Shown here: positions 1 to 8,494 of the stretch, one piece after another
Layout of the letters: every line of letters starts with the position of its first letter
Numbering within the stretch: position 1 is the first letter of the stretch
Assembly: GCF_009741375.1 (NCBI RefSeq)
Contig: NZ_WOWP01000054.1
Location: forward strand, 1-64,000
DNA: 64,000 bases
Source of the DNA: Flavobacterium rakeshii
GTDB lineage: Bacteria; Bacteroidota; Bacteroidia; Flavobacteriales; Flavobacteriaceae
Reading direction: 5' to 3'
Notes under the pieces: generated by a model
Databases searched by the model: none
Seen by the model: the letters and a program-made list of their open reading frames with translations, nothing else
Told to the model about the DNA's origin: nothing
Made by a program: the position numbers and the translations under genes

Positions 1-54
1 CATGTTGTAATCCTTTTGACTACGCTTTATGCGTGTAATTGCTTTGTCTTTCAT
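1..54 (-). CDS. IS3-family transposase OrfA, N-terminal fragment
   Basis: Minus-strand ATG at 54 opens a frame that runs off the window after 18 codons. It reads MKDKAITRIKRSQKDYNM, closely resembling the N-terminus I know from flavobacterial IS3-family OrfA proteins (helix-turn-helix DNA-binding subunit, normally made together with OrfB by frameshifting). Nothing beyond the N-terminus can be assessed here. Confidence 0.7.
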   Translation of the reverse strand, partial: MKDKAITRIKRSQKDYNM

Positions 55-96
55 AATAAGTCGAATTTGTGTCAACTTATTTCAGGACGAGACACA
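1..96 (-). mobile_element. IS3-family insertion sequence, one terminus (rest outside the window)
   Basis: The first bases encode, on the minus strand, the start of an IS3-type OrfA. About 30 bases upstream of that start lies a sequence reading TGTCTCGTCCTGAAATAAGT on the minus strand (outer base near 94), which looks like the terminal inverted repeat of a Bacteroidota IS3-group element. Only this end is visible, so the target duplication, the other repeat and the intactness of the element cannot be judged. The exact outer base (94 or 96) is uncertain. Confidence 0.75.
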
Positions 97-104
97 TTTA
101 TACA

Positions 105-134
105 AAAAGCCCCTTCCAAAAAGAAGGGGCTTTT
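105..134. terminator. Bidirectional intrinsic terminator
   Basis: Stem AAAAGCCCCTT (105-115) pairs with AAGGGGCTTTT (124-134) around an 8-base loop, with T-runs on both strands. It probably ends the minus-strand lipoprotein gene whose stop is at 161 and insulates it from the insertion sequence. Confidence 0.85.
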
Positions 135-160
135 CCACATAATAGAATATACCTAAGCAG

Positions 161-739
161 TTAATTTTTTAAAATTACTATCCAATCCCAGTCAGCCGGA
201 TCTCCTATACCTACGCTTGGCGTATATAAAAACAGGTTGACTTTTGCCTGCGGATTTATCATCCTGTATTGTTTTACAAGGCTAAGATTCTCTATAGCGT
301 TCCAAATACCCTCATAATCTATTACTTCTGGATACATATGCTCTGGATAATCTCCATAAGGAACCAATGCAAACTCTGATGAAGCAGGCATTTCGACTGC
401 ATTTTGTGCTGAAGAAAATTCCTCCGGGGCATTCATCGATTCAGGATAGCTTATTATCCCTAACCCCATCCATATAATATCACCAGCAAAAATAGGCATG
501 TTTACCTCATCATAATTTAGGGTAATATCGCCAAAATCTCCCGGTGGATGATAGACCGTTGAAATAGTAAAGTTTTCATTATCCGGAAAAACTAGTTCTT
601 TCCCTCCTTCAAAGGTATTGGTAAGCAAGTCCACTTTTAAAAGTAATACTTTATTTTCCGCATCGACCATAGTGTTAGAATCACCTGAACAGGCAACTGT
701 TAATATACCTGCAACTAATAGTAAAAATAATTTTTTCAT
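161..739 (-). CDS. Hypothetical lipoprotein
   Basis: A 192-residue protein I do not recognise. It starts with a lipoprotein signal (MKKLFLLLVAGILTVAC, lipobox Cys about residue 17) followed by S-G-D-S, so it is probably anchored in the outer membrane or periplasm. The mature part is acidic with scattered aromatics and no catalytic motif I can name. It stands alone: the IS edge lies downstream past a terminator, and the neighbouring flavoprotein gene ends 53 bases upstream. No exact TAnnTTTG element was seen directly ahead of it. A role in envelope or binding function is only a guess from its export. Confidence 0.7.
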   Translation of the reverse strand: MKKLFLLLVAGILTVACSGDSNTMVDAENKVLLLKVDLLTNTFEGGKELVFPDNENFTISTVYHPPGDFGDITLNYDEVNMPIFAGDIIWMGLGIISYPESMNAPEEFSSAQNAVEMPASSEFALVPYGDYPEHMYPEVIDYEGIWNAIENLSLVKQYRMINPQAKVNLFLYTPSVGIGDPADWDWIVILKN

Positions 740-792
740 AGCTTATAATTAATTGGTTTTTAATTAGATGCTACAAATAAATAATGGTTGCG

Positions 793-2022
793 TTAATTTT
801 TTAGGAAATGCTCTAAAACCGATTGTGCAGCTATGTATCCTCCCGTCCAGGCATTCTGGAAGTTAAAACCTCCGGTAATGGCATCTATGTTAAGTATCTC
901 CCCTGCAAAATAAAGATCCTTTTGCATTTTGCTCTCCATGGTTTTAAAGTTTACTTCCTTTAATTCAATACCGCCCGCAGTAACAAATTCCTCCTTAAAC
1001 GTACTTTTGCCGTTTACTTTAAACTCACCGTTTACCAACTGAGCAACCAATGCCAGTAACTGTACCTTAGAAACATCTGCCCAGCGTGCTTCTGCAGAAA
1101 TCCCTGCTGCATTGACAAGGCTATGCCATAAACGGTTAGGAAAATCAAACGGACAGTATTTTACAACGGTTTTTTTAGGCTGATTTTGTTTTAAGTCCCA
1201 TAGGGTTTCTTCACATTCTTCAAAACCAGTTTCGTTAAGCCAGTTTACCTGTAGTGTAAACTGATAGTTTTTATCAAAAAGCTCACGGGCACCCCAGGCC
1301 GAAACCCTTAATATACCGGGACCACTCATACCCCAGTGGGTTATAAGCAACGGACCCGATGCATTTAGTTTAGTTCCCTTTACCTTAACGGAAGCCACCG
1401 CCGATATCCCCATCAAATCTTTAATTCGCGGATCTTTTATATTGAAAGTGAACAATGATGGTACAGGGGGTACTATAGTATGCCCCAGCTCGTGCATCAT
1501 GTCCCACATTTTAGGATTGCTCCCTGTAGTCATTACCAGTTTTGCAGATAAATAAGTCTCTTTTTGGGTTTCAATTTTCCAGTAATCTTCTGCCTTGTAT
1601 ATGTTTTGAATGCTTTCTCCGGTTAGTACCTGTATTCCTAAATTTGCGGTTGCATTTAAAAAACAGTCTATAATGGTTTGTGAGCTGTCGGTTACAGGGA
1701 ACATCCTTCCGTCTTCCTCAATTTTAAGTTCCACACCATGCCTTTCAAACCATTCAATGGTATCACCCGAACAAAAACGGTTAAAAGGTCCTTTTAGCTC
1801 CCTTTCCCCACGGGGATAGAACTTCGCTAAATCATTAGGAATAAAACAGGCATGGGTTACATTACACCTGCCCCCACCCGAAATACGGACTTTAGATAAT
1901 ACCTCCTTACCCCTTTCCAGTATGGCTATTTTAAGTTTAGGGTTACCTTCGGCTATATTAATTGCCGTAAAAAATCCGGCAGCACCCCCGCCGGCAATCA
2001 CTACATCAAAACTTTTACTCAT
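793..2022 (-). CDS. HI0933/YhiN-family FAD-dependent oxidoreductase
   Basis: 409 residues, the usual length for the HI0933 (BaiN/RdsA-like) flavoprotein family. The N-terminus has the FAD dinucleotide-binding signature VVIAGGGAAGFFTAINIAE (about residues 7-25), followed by the family motif SGGGRCNVTH (about 48-57). The C-terminus carries the second FAD-binding stretch with FAGEILNIDAITGGFNFQNA, typical of this family. Members are soluble flavoproteins whose physiological substrate is mostly unknown. The start codon overlaps the stop of the upstream phosphodiesterase gene (ATGA, 2019-2022), so the two are co-transcribed and probably translationally coupled. No functional link between them is evident. 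Confidence 0.9.
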   Translation of the reverse strand: MSKSFDVVIAGGGAAGFFTAINIAEGNPKLKIAILERGKEVLSKVRISGGGRCNVTHACFIPNDLAKFYPRGERELKGPFNRFCSGDTIEWFERHGVELKIEEDGRMFPVTDSSQTIIDCFLNATANLGIQVLTGESIQNIYKAEDYWKIETQKETYLSAKLVMTTGSNPKMWDMMHELGHTIVPPVPSLFTFNIKDPRIKDLMGISAVASVKVKGTKLNASGPLLITHWGMSGPGILRVSAWGARELFDKNYQFTLQVNWLNETGFEECEETLWDLKQNQPKKTVVKYCPFDFPNRLWHSLVNAAGISAEARWADVSKVQLLALVAQLVNGEFKVNGKSTFKEEFVTAGGIELKEVNFKTMESKMQKDLYFAGEILNIDAITGGFNFQNAWTGGYIAAQSVLEHFLKN

Positions 2023-2705
2023 AAACGTTCGGGATAGTCAGACATAATTCCGTCAACCTCATATAATTTCATTCGTTCAATATCTTCAGGCTCATTTACA
2101 GTCCAGGTATAAACTTTATAACCTGCCTGCTGAGCTTTTTTCACATTGCTTTCGGTAAGCAGTGAAAAGTGCGGGTGTATGGCTTTTGCCGAAAACTCCT
2201 GCGCCCATCTCCACGCCTGGGTAACACTGGCCTGTGTTAGTATCCCTAAATGGATATTAGGGTTTATATCGTGCATTACCATTAGCTCTTCCCTCTGGAA
2301 GCTGGACACTATAAAGTCGTTATACGTAAAGCCCTTTTCGGCAATGTACTTTTCCATAAGCTCTGAAACCGGAACCGCCGTATGGCGTCCCTTTAGTTCA
2401 ATATTCAGGAAGCATTTCTTACCTGCCAAATCAAGTACCTCTTCCAGTGTAGAGATTGTATGCTCTCCTTCTACTGCTAGTGCCTTTAGTTCGGCAAGTG
2501 TCATTTTATGCACTTCTCCCGAGCCGTTTGTTGTCCTGTCTACAGTAAAGTCGTGTATTACCACCAGTTCTCCGGTACTGCAAACATGAACATCAAGCTC
2601 CAATCCGTTTACCCCCATATCGAGCGCATACTGAAAAGAAGCCAGCGTATTTTCGGGCAAGTGAGCTTTTGCTCCCCTATGCCCTATTTTAAGGATTTGT
2701 GACAT
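2019..2705 (-). CDS. Glycerophosphodiester phosphodiesterase
   Basis: 228 residues, matching the short cytoplasmic (UgpQ-like) GDPD class that hydrolyses glycerophosphodiesters to glycerol 3-phosphate and an alcohol. The N-terminus holds the catalytic signature GHRGAKAHLPENTLASF (residues 8-24; His-Arg and Glu), then GLELDVHV with metal-binding Glu and Asp, and VVIHD with the second catalytic His. The C-terminus has VYTWTVNEPED and VDGIMSDYPE, the conserved end of the TIM barrel. There is no signal peptide. A near-consensus -7 (TATCTTTA on the minus strand) lies just upstream. First gene of a two-gene operon with the HI0933 flavoprotein. Confidence 0.92.
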   Translation of the reverse strand: MSQILKIGHRGAKAHLPENTLASFQYALDMGVNGLELDVHVCSTGELVVIHDFTVDRTTNGSGEVHKMTLAELKALAVEGEHTISTLEEVLDLAGKKCFLNIELKGRHTAVPVSELMEKYIAEKGFTYNDFIVSSFQREELMVMHDINPNIHLGILTQASVTQAWRWAQEFSAKAIHPHFSLLTESNVKKAQQAGYKVYTWTVNEPEDIERMKLYEVDGIMSDYPERL

Positions 2706-2746
2706 ACCTGAATATTTTTGTAAAGATACTCCTAAATATACAAAAA

Positions 2747-2772
2747 AGCACAGGCAGAAAACTACCTGTGCT
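2747..2772 (-). terminator. Terminator of the maltose/amylase operon
   Basis: On the minus strand AGCACAGG and CCTGTGCT form an 8-bp stem, extended by further pairs toward a TTTT loop and followed by TTTTTT. It sits 28 bases past the stop of the last amylase gene and ends the left arm of the starch locus. Confidence 0.85.
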
Positions 2773-2799
2773 ACTCTAACAACTATTTATGAGAAAAAA

Positions 2800-4230
2800 T
2801 TACTTTGTGAGTATCCAATATTGCCAAGGGTCAAACTTTTGCTCCTGGCCGGGAGCAAGCTGTACCTTTTCGCCTGTAATGTAGTTGGTATAAGTACCTT
2901 CTACAGGTAGGGTAAAGGTTTGAGCATCCTTAGTAAGGTTAGCTACAAAAATTATTTTTTCACCATCTTTTTCTCTTGCAAAAGCAAGAATATTTTTATC
3001 TGCAGAAGTCGCTATCCTGTTATAATCAGCAGGGTGCTTTCCTCCGTTTAATGCTTCGTTAGTATTTTTAAGTACGCCCAGTTTTTCATAAATCCCGAAC
3101 ATCTTCCCTTTCTTGTGAGAAATCTCATCTTTCTCAAAGAACTTTAAACGGCGTTCAAAATCATATTCCTGACCCGTATAGATAAGTGGCATACCCGGCA
3201 TTATATAGGTTAATGCTGCAAAAGCCTCGGCAGCATCGCCCATTCTTTCATACTCACTACCGTTCCATGCATTCTCATCATGGTTTGAAGTAAAGTTCAT
3301 CCAGATATCCTCCGTCTTGTAATCCTTAGCCTGCTGTGCCATAAGGGCATCCCAGTCCGCTACTGTTTTTTCTCCTTTTGCAATATCATTCATTAGGTGG
3401 TGGGCATTCCAGCCATACCCCATGTCAAATATTCCGTTAAAAAGATAAGATTTATTAGACTCCATAAGCATAAACACAGGCTTTACTTCTTTAAGCTTAG
3501 GAACGGCAAATTGCCAAAAATCTGTAGGGACATTATCGGCGACATCACAACGGAAACCGTCAATATTATGTTCCTTAACCCAATACAGCATTTCGTTTTT
3601 CATAGGCTCATACAACACTTTGCTTGTATAATCCAAATGCGCCACATCGGTCCAGCCCCAGCTTTCACCTGTTTCAGGGTTAAGCGGATCGGTCACCTCT
3701 CCTTTGGCATTTTTATGATAATATTCAGGATGTTCGGTAATCCATTTATGATCCCAACCTGTATGGTTAGCCACCCAGTCCAGTATTACATACATACCGT
3801 TTTCGTGTGCTGTATTTACCAGATTCTGAAAATCTTCTATTGTACCCAAATCAGGATTTATAGCTGTATAATCAGAAATGGCATAATAACTCCCTAAGTA
3901 TTTTTTACGCTCTTCCGGATCCTGTATGTCCTCTACCGAAAGGTCTCCGGTAGCTTTCCTGTTTTTCATGGAAATAGGGTAAACCGGCATAAGCCATACT
4001 ATTTTAACTCCCAGTTTTTTAAGTTCAGGAATATCTTTGGCAAAAGCATTAAAAGTTCCTTCCGGCGAATAGTTACGGATGTTAGCCTCATAGATAACGC
4101 TGTTCTCCATCATGGCATCACTAACCGGAGCAAGGGTTGCAAATTCAGTTTTGGTCTTATCCTGATTTTTCAGAGTTTTACAACTTATAAAAGTCGCAAG
4201 AAAAATCCCTAAAAGAATTGTTTTCCTCAT
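2800..4230 (-). CDS. GH13 alpha-amylase, lipoprotein
   Basis: 476 residues. A lipoprotein signal ends at Cys17 (LATFISCK), so the enzyme is probably membrane-anchored, most likely facing the periplasm. The GH13 barrel shows all four conserved regions: DWVANH (151-156), GFRCDVAD with nucleophile Asp229, MESN with acid/base Glu257, and SNHD with His317/Asp318. A short beta-rich C-terminal domain follows. It should cleave alpha-1,4 bonds in maltooligosaccharides. Last gene of the MFS-pgmB-GH65-GH13-GH13 operon, 5 bases after the preceding amylase stop. Product specificity cannot be read from the sequence. Confidence 0.93.
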   Translation of the reverse strand: MRKTILLGIFLATFISCKTLKNQDKTKTEFATLAPVSDAMMENSVIYEANIRNYSPEGTFNAFAKDIPELKKLGVKIVWLMPVYPISMKNRKATGDLSVEDIQDPEERKKYLGSYYAISDYTAINPDLGTIEDFQNLVNTAHENGMYVILDWVANHTGWDHKWITEHPEYYHKNAKGEVTDPLNPETGESWGWTDVAHLDYTSKVLYEPMKNEMLYWVKEHNIDGFRCDVADNVPTDFWQFAVPKLKEVKPVFMLMESNKSYLFNGIFDMGYGWNAHHLMNDIAKGEKTVADWDALMAQQAKDYKTEDIWMNFTSNHDENAWNGSEYERMGDAAEAFAALTYIMPGMPLIYTGQEYDFERRLKFFEKDEISHKKGKMFGIYEKLGVLKNTNEALNGGKHPADYNRIATSADKNILAFAREKDGEKIIFVANLTKDAQTFTLPVEGTYTNYITGEKVQLAPGQEQKFDPWQYWILTK

Positions 4231-4235
4231 ATCTC

Positions 4236-6071
4236 TTATTTTAGTTCCAGTACCATAACCGATTTTGGTTCCATGCTAATTTCGTTAGCAAGGTTTACTT
4301 TCTTTCCGGTAATCACATCGGTACCTGTTGTGTAGTTTTTAATGTTTTCGGCAAAACGTACAGTACTAAAAGTTCTTGTTTCACTACTGTTGTTCATCAC
4401 TACCATTACACTCTCTTTTGTGTTATGCCTAAAGTACACATACACATTATTGTCCGGCAGGTAATGAGTGGTTTTACCGTTATGGATAACCTCCTTATTT
4501 TTTCTCCAGTTCAGCATTTTTGAAGTAAACTCAAAAAACTGCTGCTGTTGTGCAGTACGACCTGATTTGGTAAAGGCATTGTTACTATCACCGTTCCATC
4601 CGCCCGGAAAATCCCTGCGAATATCGGCATCCCCTTTACTTTTATCTCCCGCCATACCTATTTCACTACCATAATATATTTGCGGAATACCACGCACGGT
4701 AGCAATAAGGGTTAACGCCATTTTGTATTTGTTTAGGTCGCCTTTATATATCTCGTTAAAACGGCCTGTATCATGGTTTTCCATAAATACAAGAATGCTG
4801 TTTACATTTGGATATAAAAAGTCGTTAGTGAAGTTATCATACACCCTTTGCATACCGGCATCCCAGCCTGAATGGTCTTCGTTAAACACTCCGCCAATGG
4901 CATCGTGCAGGGTAAAGTCCATTACACTTGGCAGGTAAGAATTATAGCTTTGTATAGCCGCTACTTTACTGTCTTTTTGCCAGTAGGCCATTTGCGCCTG
5001 ATCGTGCATCCAAACCTCACCTACAATATTGAAGTCAGGATATTCATCTGTTATAGCTTTTGTCCATTTGGCAATACCTTCTTTATCGTTGTACGAATAA
5101 GTATCTACACGGAAACCGTCAAGATCGGCATACTCAATCCACCAAATGGCATTTTGTGTAAGATAGTTTAACACCAATGGGTTAGACTGATCTAAATCGG
5201 GCATTGAAGGTACAAACCAACCGTCCATACACTGCCTGGCATCGGTTTTTGATGCATTTGGGTCGAACTGAGTTGTCATCCTGTAATTGGACTGCGAATA
5301 CCCCGGAAACTGGTGAATCCAGTTGTATGAAGGCAAATCCTTATACATCCAGTGTTCTGCTCCCCAGTGATTGGTTACATAGTCCATTACCAGTTTCATA
5401 TCGCGCTTTTTAAGCTCTGCCGAAAGGCGTACATAATCTTCATTAGTACCATACCTTGGATCTATCCTGTATACATCACTTTGTGCATAACCATGGTATG
5501 AATAACCTTTATCGTTATCCTCACAAAGTGGCGTACTCCATACGGCTGTTACCCCAAGTTCTTCCAGATAATCAAGGTTTTTGATAATCCCCTCGATATC
5601 TCCACCATGCCTTCCGTTTGGCTGACTCCTGTCGGCTTTCTCGTTTAGCTCTTTACTGGTGTCGTTACTAGGGTTACCGTTTGCAAAACGATCGGGCATT
5701 AAAAGGTAAATCACGTCCGATGCATCAAAACTATTTTTCTGCGAAGCCTCTTCCTTCCTTTCCTTAAGCATGTATTTCTCACTGAAAGCCGTTTTGTTTT
5801 TACTGTTCTTAAAGTCAAAAACAAGCTCTCCGGCAGGAAGTCCTTTAGTATCTATGGTCACAAAAACATAGTTTGGATTTTCGGTTTTGATTACGTTGTT
5901 AATAAGCACTCCGTCGCATACCGGCTGGTATTGTGCTATGTTTTTTCCGTAAAACATAATTTGCAGTTCGGGGTTATGCATGCCGCTCCACCAAAAAGGC
6001 GGTTCTACCCTGTTTGCCTGTGCAAAAGTGAAAGCACAGCTAAAAAGTAATAGATAAAATATTTTTTTCAT
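4236..6071 (-). CDS. GH13 neopullulanase/cyclomaltodextrinase-like, SusA-type
   Basis: I place the start at 6071 (MKKIFYLLLFSCAFTFAQ), not at the longer frame start 6146, because this gives a standard signal peptide and the 25 codons upstream run through a repeat element. The product is 611 residues. After the signal comes an N-terminal cyclomaltodextrinase-like beta domain (about 20-95), then the GH13 barrel with DYVTNH, GFRVD (nucleophile Asp323), GEVW (acid/base Glu352) and ENHD (Asp434), and a beta C-terminal domain. The arrangement matches periplasmic SusA, which cuts imported maltooligosaccharides. Fourth gene of the maltose operon, separated from GH65 by two repeat elements. Confidence 0.92.
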   Translation of the reverse strand: MKKIFYLLLFSCAFTFAQANRVEPPFWWSGMHNPELQIMFYGKNIAQYQPVCDGVLINNVIKTENPNYVFVTIDTKGLPAGELVFDFKNSKNKTAFSEKYMLKERKEEASQKNSFDASDVIYLLMPDRFANGNPSNDTSKELNEKADRSQPNGRHGGDIEGIIKNLDYLEELGVTAVWSTPLCEDNDKGYSYHGYAQSDVYRIDPRYGTNEDYVRLSAELKKRDMKLVMDYVTNHWGAEHWMYKDLPSYNWIHQFPGYSQSNYRMTTQFDPNASKTDARQCMDGWFVPSMPDLDQSNPLVLNYLTQNAIWWIEYADLDGFRVDTYSYNDKEGIAKWTKAITDEYPDFNIVGEVWMHDQAQMAYWQKDSKVAAIQSYNSYLPSVMDFTLHDAIGGVFNEDHSGWDAGMQRVYDNFTNDFLYPNVNSILVFMENHDTGRFNEIYKGDLNKYKMALTLIATVRGIPQIYYGSEIGMAGDKSKGDADIRRDFPGGWNGDSNNAFTKSGRTAQQQQFFEFTSKMLNWRKNKEVIHNGKTTHYLPDNNVYVYFRHNTKESVMVVMNNSSETRTFSTVRFAENIKNYTTGTDVITGKKVNLANEISMEPKSVMVLELK

Positions 6072-6086
6072 TTGTTTGTTTTTATT

Positions 6087-6124
6087 CCCCTCTTTAGAGG
6101 GGTGGCTGAAAGCCGGGGTGGTTC
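6087..6124 (-). repeat. Dispersed flavobacterial intergenic repeat (REP-like)
   Basis: CCCCTC-TTTA-GAGGGG is a perfect 6-bp hairpin, followed by GGCT-GAA-AGCC and GGGGTGGTTC. The sequence matches a family of GC-rich intergenic repeats I recall from many Flavobacterium genomes. It lies just upstream of the SusA-like start codon, within the operon mRNA. Confidence 0.65.
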
Positions 6125-6146
6125 TTACAGCTCCATTAATAAACAA

Positions 6147-6177
6147 AACCTACAAGGTCGAAGAGACCTTGCAGGTT
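6147..6177 (-). repeat. Palindromic repeat between GH65 and SusA-like genes
   Basis: Arms AACCTACAAGGTC (6147-6159) and GACCTTGCAGGTT (6165-6177) pair over 13 positions around a GAAGA loop. The one non-Watson-Crick position becomes G-U on the minus strand, so the hairpin is fully paired in the operon transcript. It begins 7 bases past the GH65 stop codon, on its downstream side, and resembles dispersed palindromes seen in flavobacteria. Confidence 0.65.
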
Positions 6178-6183
6178 AAATCA

Positions 6184-8493
6184 TTATATTGTTACTGCCT
6201 TGTTTGGCTCTACTTTAACTTCTTTACCATGTACAAATACGGTAAGTTCCTTATCACCTTCAAGGTCAAAACGTGTTTCTCCCGAATGCACCGATATCTT
6301 CACGATTTGGTTCCTGAAATTGATTTTGAACGAATACCCTTCCCACTGTTCAGGGATTCTAGGCTCAAAATGAAGGTTTCCGTTTTTAACACGCATTCCT
6401 CCAAAACCTTCTACAATACTCATCCAGGTACCTGCCATACTGGTAATATGAAGCCCTTCCTTTACCTCTTTGTTATAATCGTCAAGATCAAGGCGTGATG
6501 TTCTAAGATAGAATGTATAGGCCTGCTCCATCCTGTCCAGTCCGGCTGCCTGTATAGAGTGTACACATGGCGAAAGCGATGACTCATGTACCGTGAACGG
6601 TTCATAGAATTCGAAGTGCTTCTCAAGATCTTCTCTTGTAAAATGGTCTTCAAAGAAATAAAAGCCCTGTAATACATCTGCCTGTTTGATGTATGGCGAA
6701 CGAAGAATTCTGTCCCATGACCATTTTTGATTAATAGGCCTTTGTGAACGGTCAAGGTCGCTTACCCTTACCATTTCCTTATCAAGGAAACCGTCCTGCT
6801 GCAGGAATACACCATGCTCTTCCGAATACGGGAAGTACATATTATCGGCTACTTTCTGCCATTGCTGAATTTCTTCGGCAGTAAGATTGGTTAACCCCAT
6901 TATACGGCTATGATCTACAGTAAACTCATCTTTCACCTTAGTGATATTCTCTATAGCATAGTTAATACACCATTGTGCGATATAGTTAGTATACCAGTTG
7001 TTGTTTACGTTGTTCTCATACTCGTTAGGCCCTGTTACACCAAGTATAACATACTTATTTTTAGCTATAGAGAACGTAGCCCTTTGATGCCAAAAACGTG
7101 CAATACCAATTAAAACCTCAAGTCCTTTTTCCGGAATGTAGCTGTAATCTCCGGTAAAGCGGTAGTAGTTGTATATGGCAAAAGCAATGGCTCCGTTACG
7201 GTGAATTTCCTCAAAGGTAATTTCCCACTCGTTGTGGCATTCCTCCCCATTCATGGTAACCATAGGGTATAGTGCAGCACCGTTAGTAAAACCAAGTTTT
7301 TGTGCATTCTCTATAGCTTTCCCTAACTGGTTGTGACGATAGGTTAACAGGTTACGTGCCACCTGCTGGTCTTTAGTTGCCATGTAGAACGGAATACAGT
7401 AAGCCTCGGTGTCCCAATAGGTACTACCTCCGTATTTCTCACCTGTAAATCCTTTAGGCCCTATATTAAGCCTTGGGTCTTTACCCAAATAGGTTTGGTT
7501 TAACTGGAAAATATTAAAGCGGATACCCTGTTGTGCTTTTACATCTCCATCAATAGTAATATCGGCCATTTCCCAAATACCTGCCCAAGCCTGTTTCTGT
7601 TCTTCAAGTAAGGCATCATATCCTTTGCTAACGGCATTAGCAATTACATTTTTGGCAGCATCAATTAATGCTCCTTCTTCATGGTTAAGGGATACGGTAT
7701 AACCACCAAATTTCACAATGGCAGCCGTTTCACCCTGCTTGGCATCTACACTATAACTAAACTGAACCTTATCGTTAGTCGCTACAGTATCCTCTGCCAC
7801 AGCAACTACTTCTGCACCGTTAAGCAGCAAACCGTTGTGCATATAGGTAGCAGCCGTAAAATGTGTTTTGAAAGTACGTGCCGTTACAAAGGCATCGTTA
7901 CCGGAATGCTGTACATCCAGCGGTTCCCAAAACTTCTCTTCCCAGTTGGCATCTTCATTTTTCACCCCTGCATCCACATAAGGTTTGTATGTGATTTGTG
8001 TCGACTGGTTAAGCGGAGTTACCTCATATTTTATAACACCAAGCTCATCTGAAACCAGGGATAAAAACCTCCTAACGTTTACTGCTACTTCTGTACCGTT
8101 TTGCAGTACTGCTGTAAACGAACGGTTGTACCACCCTTCTTTCATGTTAAGCTCGCGCTTGTAATTTTTTATTTCTTTACAGGTATTAAGGTCTAATGCT
8201 TCACCGTTTACCTGTACCTCTATACCAATCCAGTTTGGTGCATTTAAAACTTTTGCAAAGTATTCCGGGTAGCCGTTTTTCCACCATCCCACTTTAGTCT
8301 TGTCGGGATAGTAAACACCTGCTATGTAGCTCCCCTGAAAGGTTGGGCCCGAATAGTGCTCCTCAAAATTGGCACGCTGACCCATAGCTCCGTTACCGAT
8401 ACTAAACAGACTCTCGGATGATTTTACCCTGTCTGCCTCAAACCCTTCTTCTATTATCGACCAATTATCCGGTACTATATAATCCTGATTCAT
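6184..8493 (-). CDS. GH65 maltose phosphorylase-type enzyme
   Basis: 769 residues, full length for GH65 disaccharide phosphorylases. There is no signal peptide, so it acts in the cytoplasm: maltose (or a related alpha-glucobiose) plus phosphate gives glucose and beta-glucose 1-phosphate. An N-terminal beta-sandwich domain (to about 280) precedes the (alpha/alpha)6 barrel. Visible motifs are STYWDTEAY (357-365) and TGPNEYENN (487-495), whose Glu491 aligns with the GH65 catalytic acid. Its start lies one base from the stop of pgmB, whose product consumes beta-glucose 1-phosphate; that supports maltose phosphorylase over kojibiose or trehalose phosphorylase, which cannot be excluded by motif alone. 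Confidence 0.9.
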   Translation of the reverse strand: MNQDYIVPDNWSIIEEGFEADRVKSSESLFSIGNGAMGQRANFEEHYSGPTFQGSYIAGVYYPDKTKVGWWKNGYPEYFAKVLNAPNWIGIEVQVNGEALDLNTCKEIKNYKRELNMKEGWYNRSFTAVLQNGTEVAVNVRRFLSLVSDELGVIKYEVTPLNQSTQITYKPYVDAGVKNEDANWEEKFWEPLDVQHSGNDAFVTARTFKTHFTAATYMHNGLLLNGAEVVAVAEDTVATNDKVQFSYSVDAKQGETAAIVKFGGYTVSLNHEEGALIDAAKNVIANAVSKGYDALLEEQKQAWAGIWEMADITIDGDVKAQQGIRFNIFQLNQTYLGKDPRLNIGPKGFTGEKYGGSTYWDTEAYCIPFYMATKDQQVARNLLTYRHNQLGKAIENAQKLGFTNGAALYPMVTMNGEECHNEWEITFEEIHRNGAIAFAIYNYYRFTGDYSYIPEKGLEVLIGIARFWHQRATFSIAKNKYVILGVTGPNEYENNVNNNWYTNYIAQWCINYAIENITKVKDEFTVDHSRIMGLTNLTAEEIQQWQKVADNMYFPYSEEHGVFLQQDGFLDKEMVRVSDLDRSQRPINQKWSWDRILRSPYIKQADVLQGFYFFEDHFTREDLEKHFEFYEPFTVHESSLSPCVHSIQAAGLDRMEQAYTFYLRTSRLDLDDYNKEVKEGLHITSMAGTWMSIVEGFGGMRVKNGNLHFEPRIPEQWEGYSFKINFRNQIVKISVHSGETRFDLEGDKELTVFVHGKEVKVEPNKAVTI

Positions 8494-8494
8494 T

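Noticed and set aside
1610..1819. Open frame on the plus strand inside the HI0933 flavoprotein gene
   Set aside because: Covered by a well-supported gene on the other strand.
6072..6146. Longer N-terminus of the SusA-like amylase
   Set aside because: It translates a dispersed repeat and would place the signal peptide internally.
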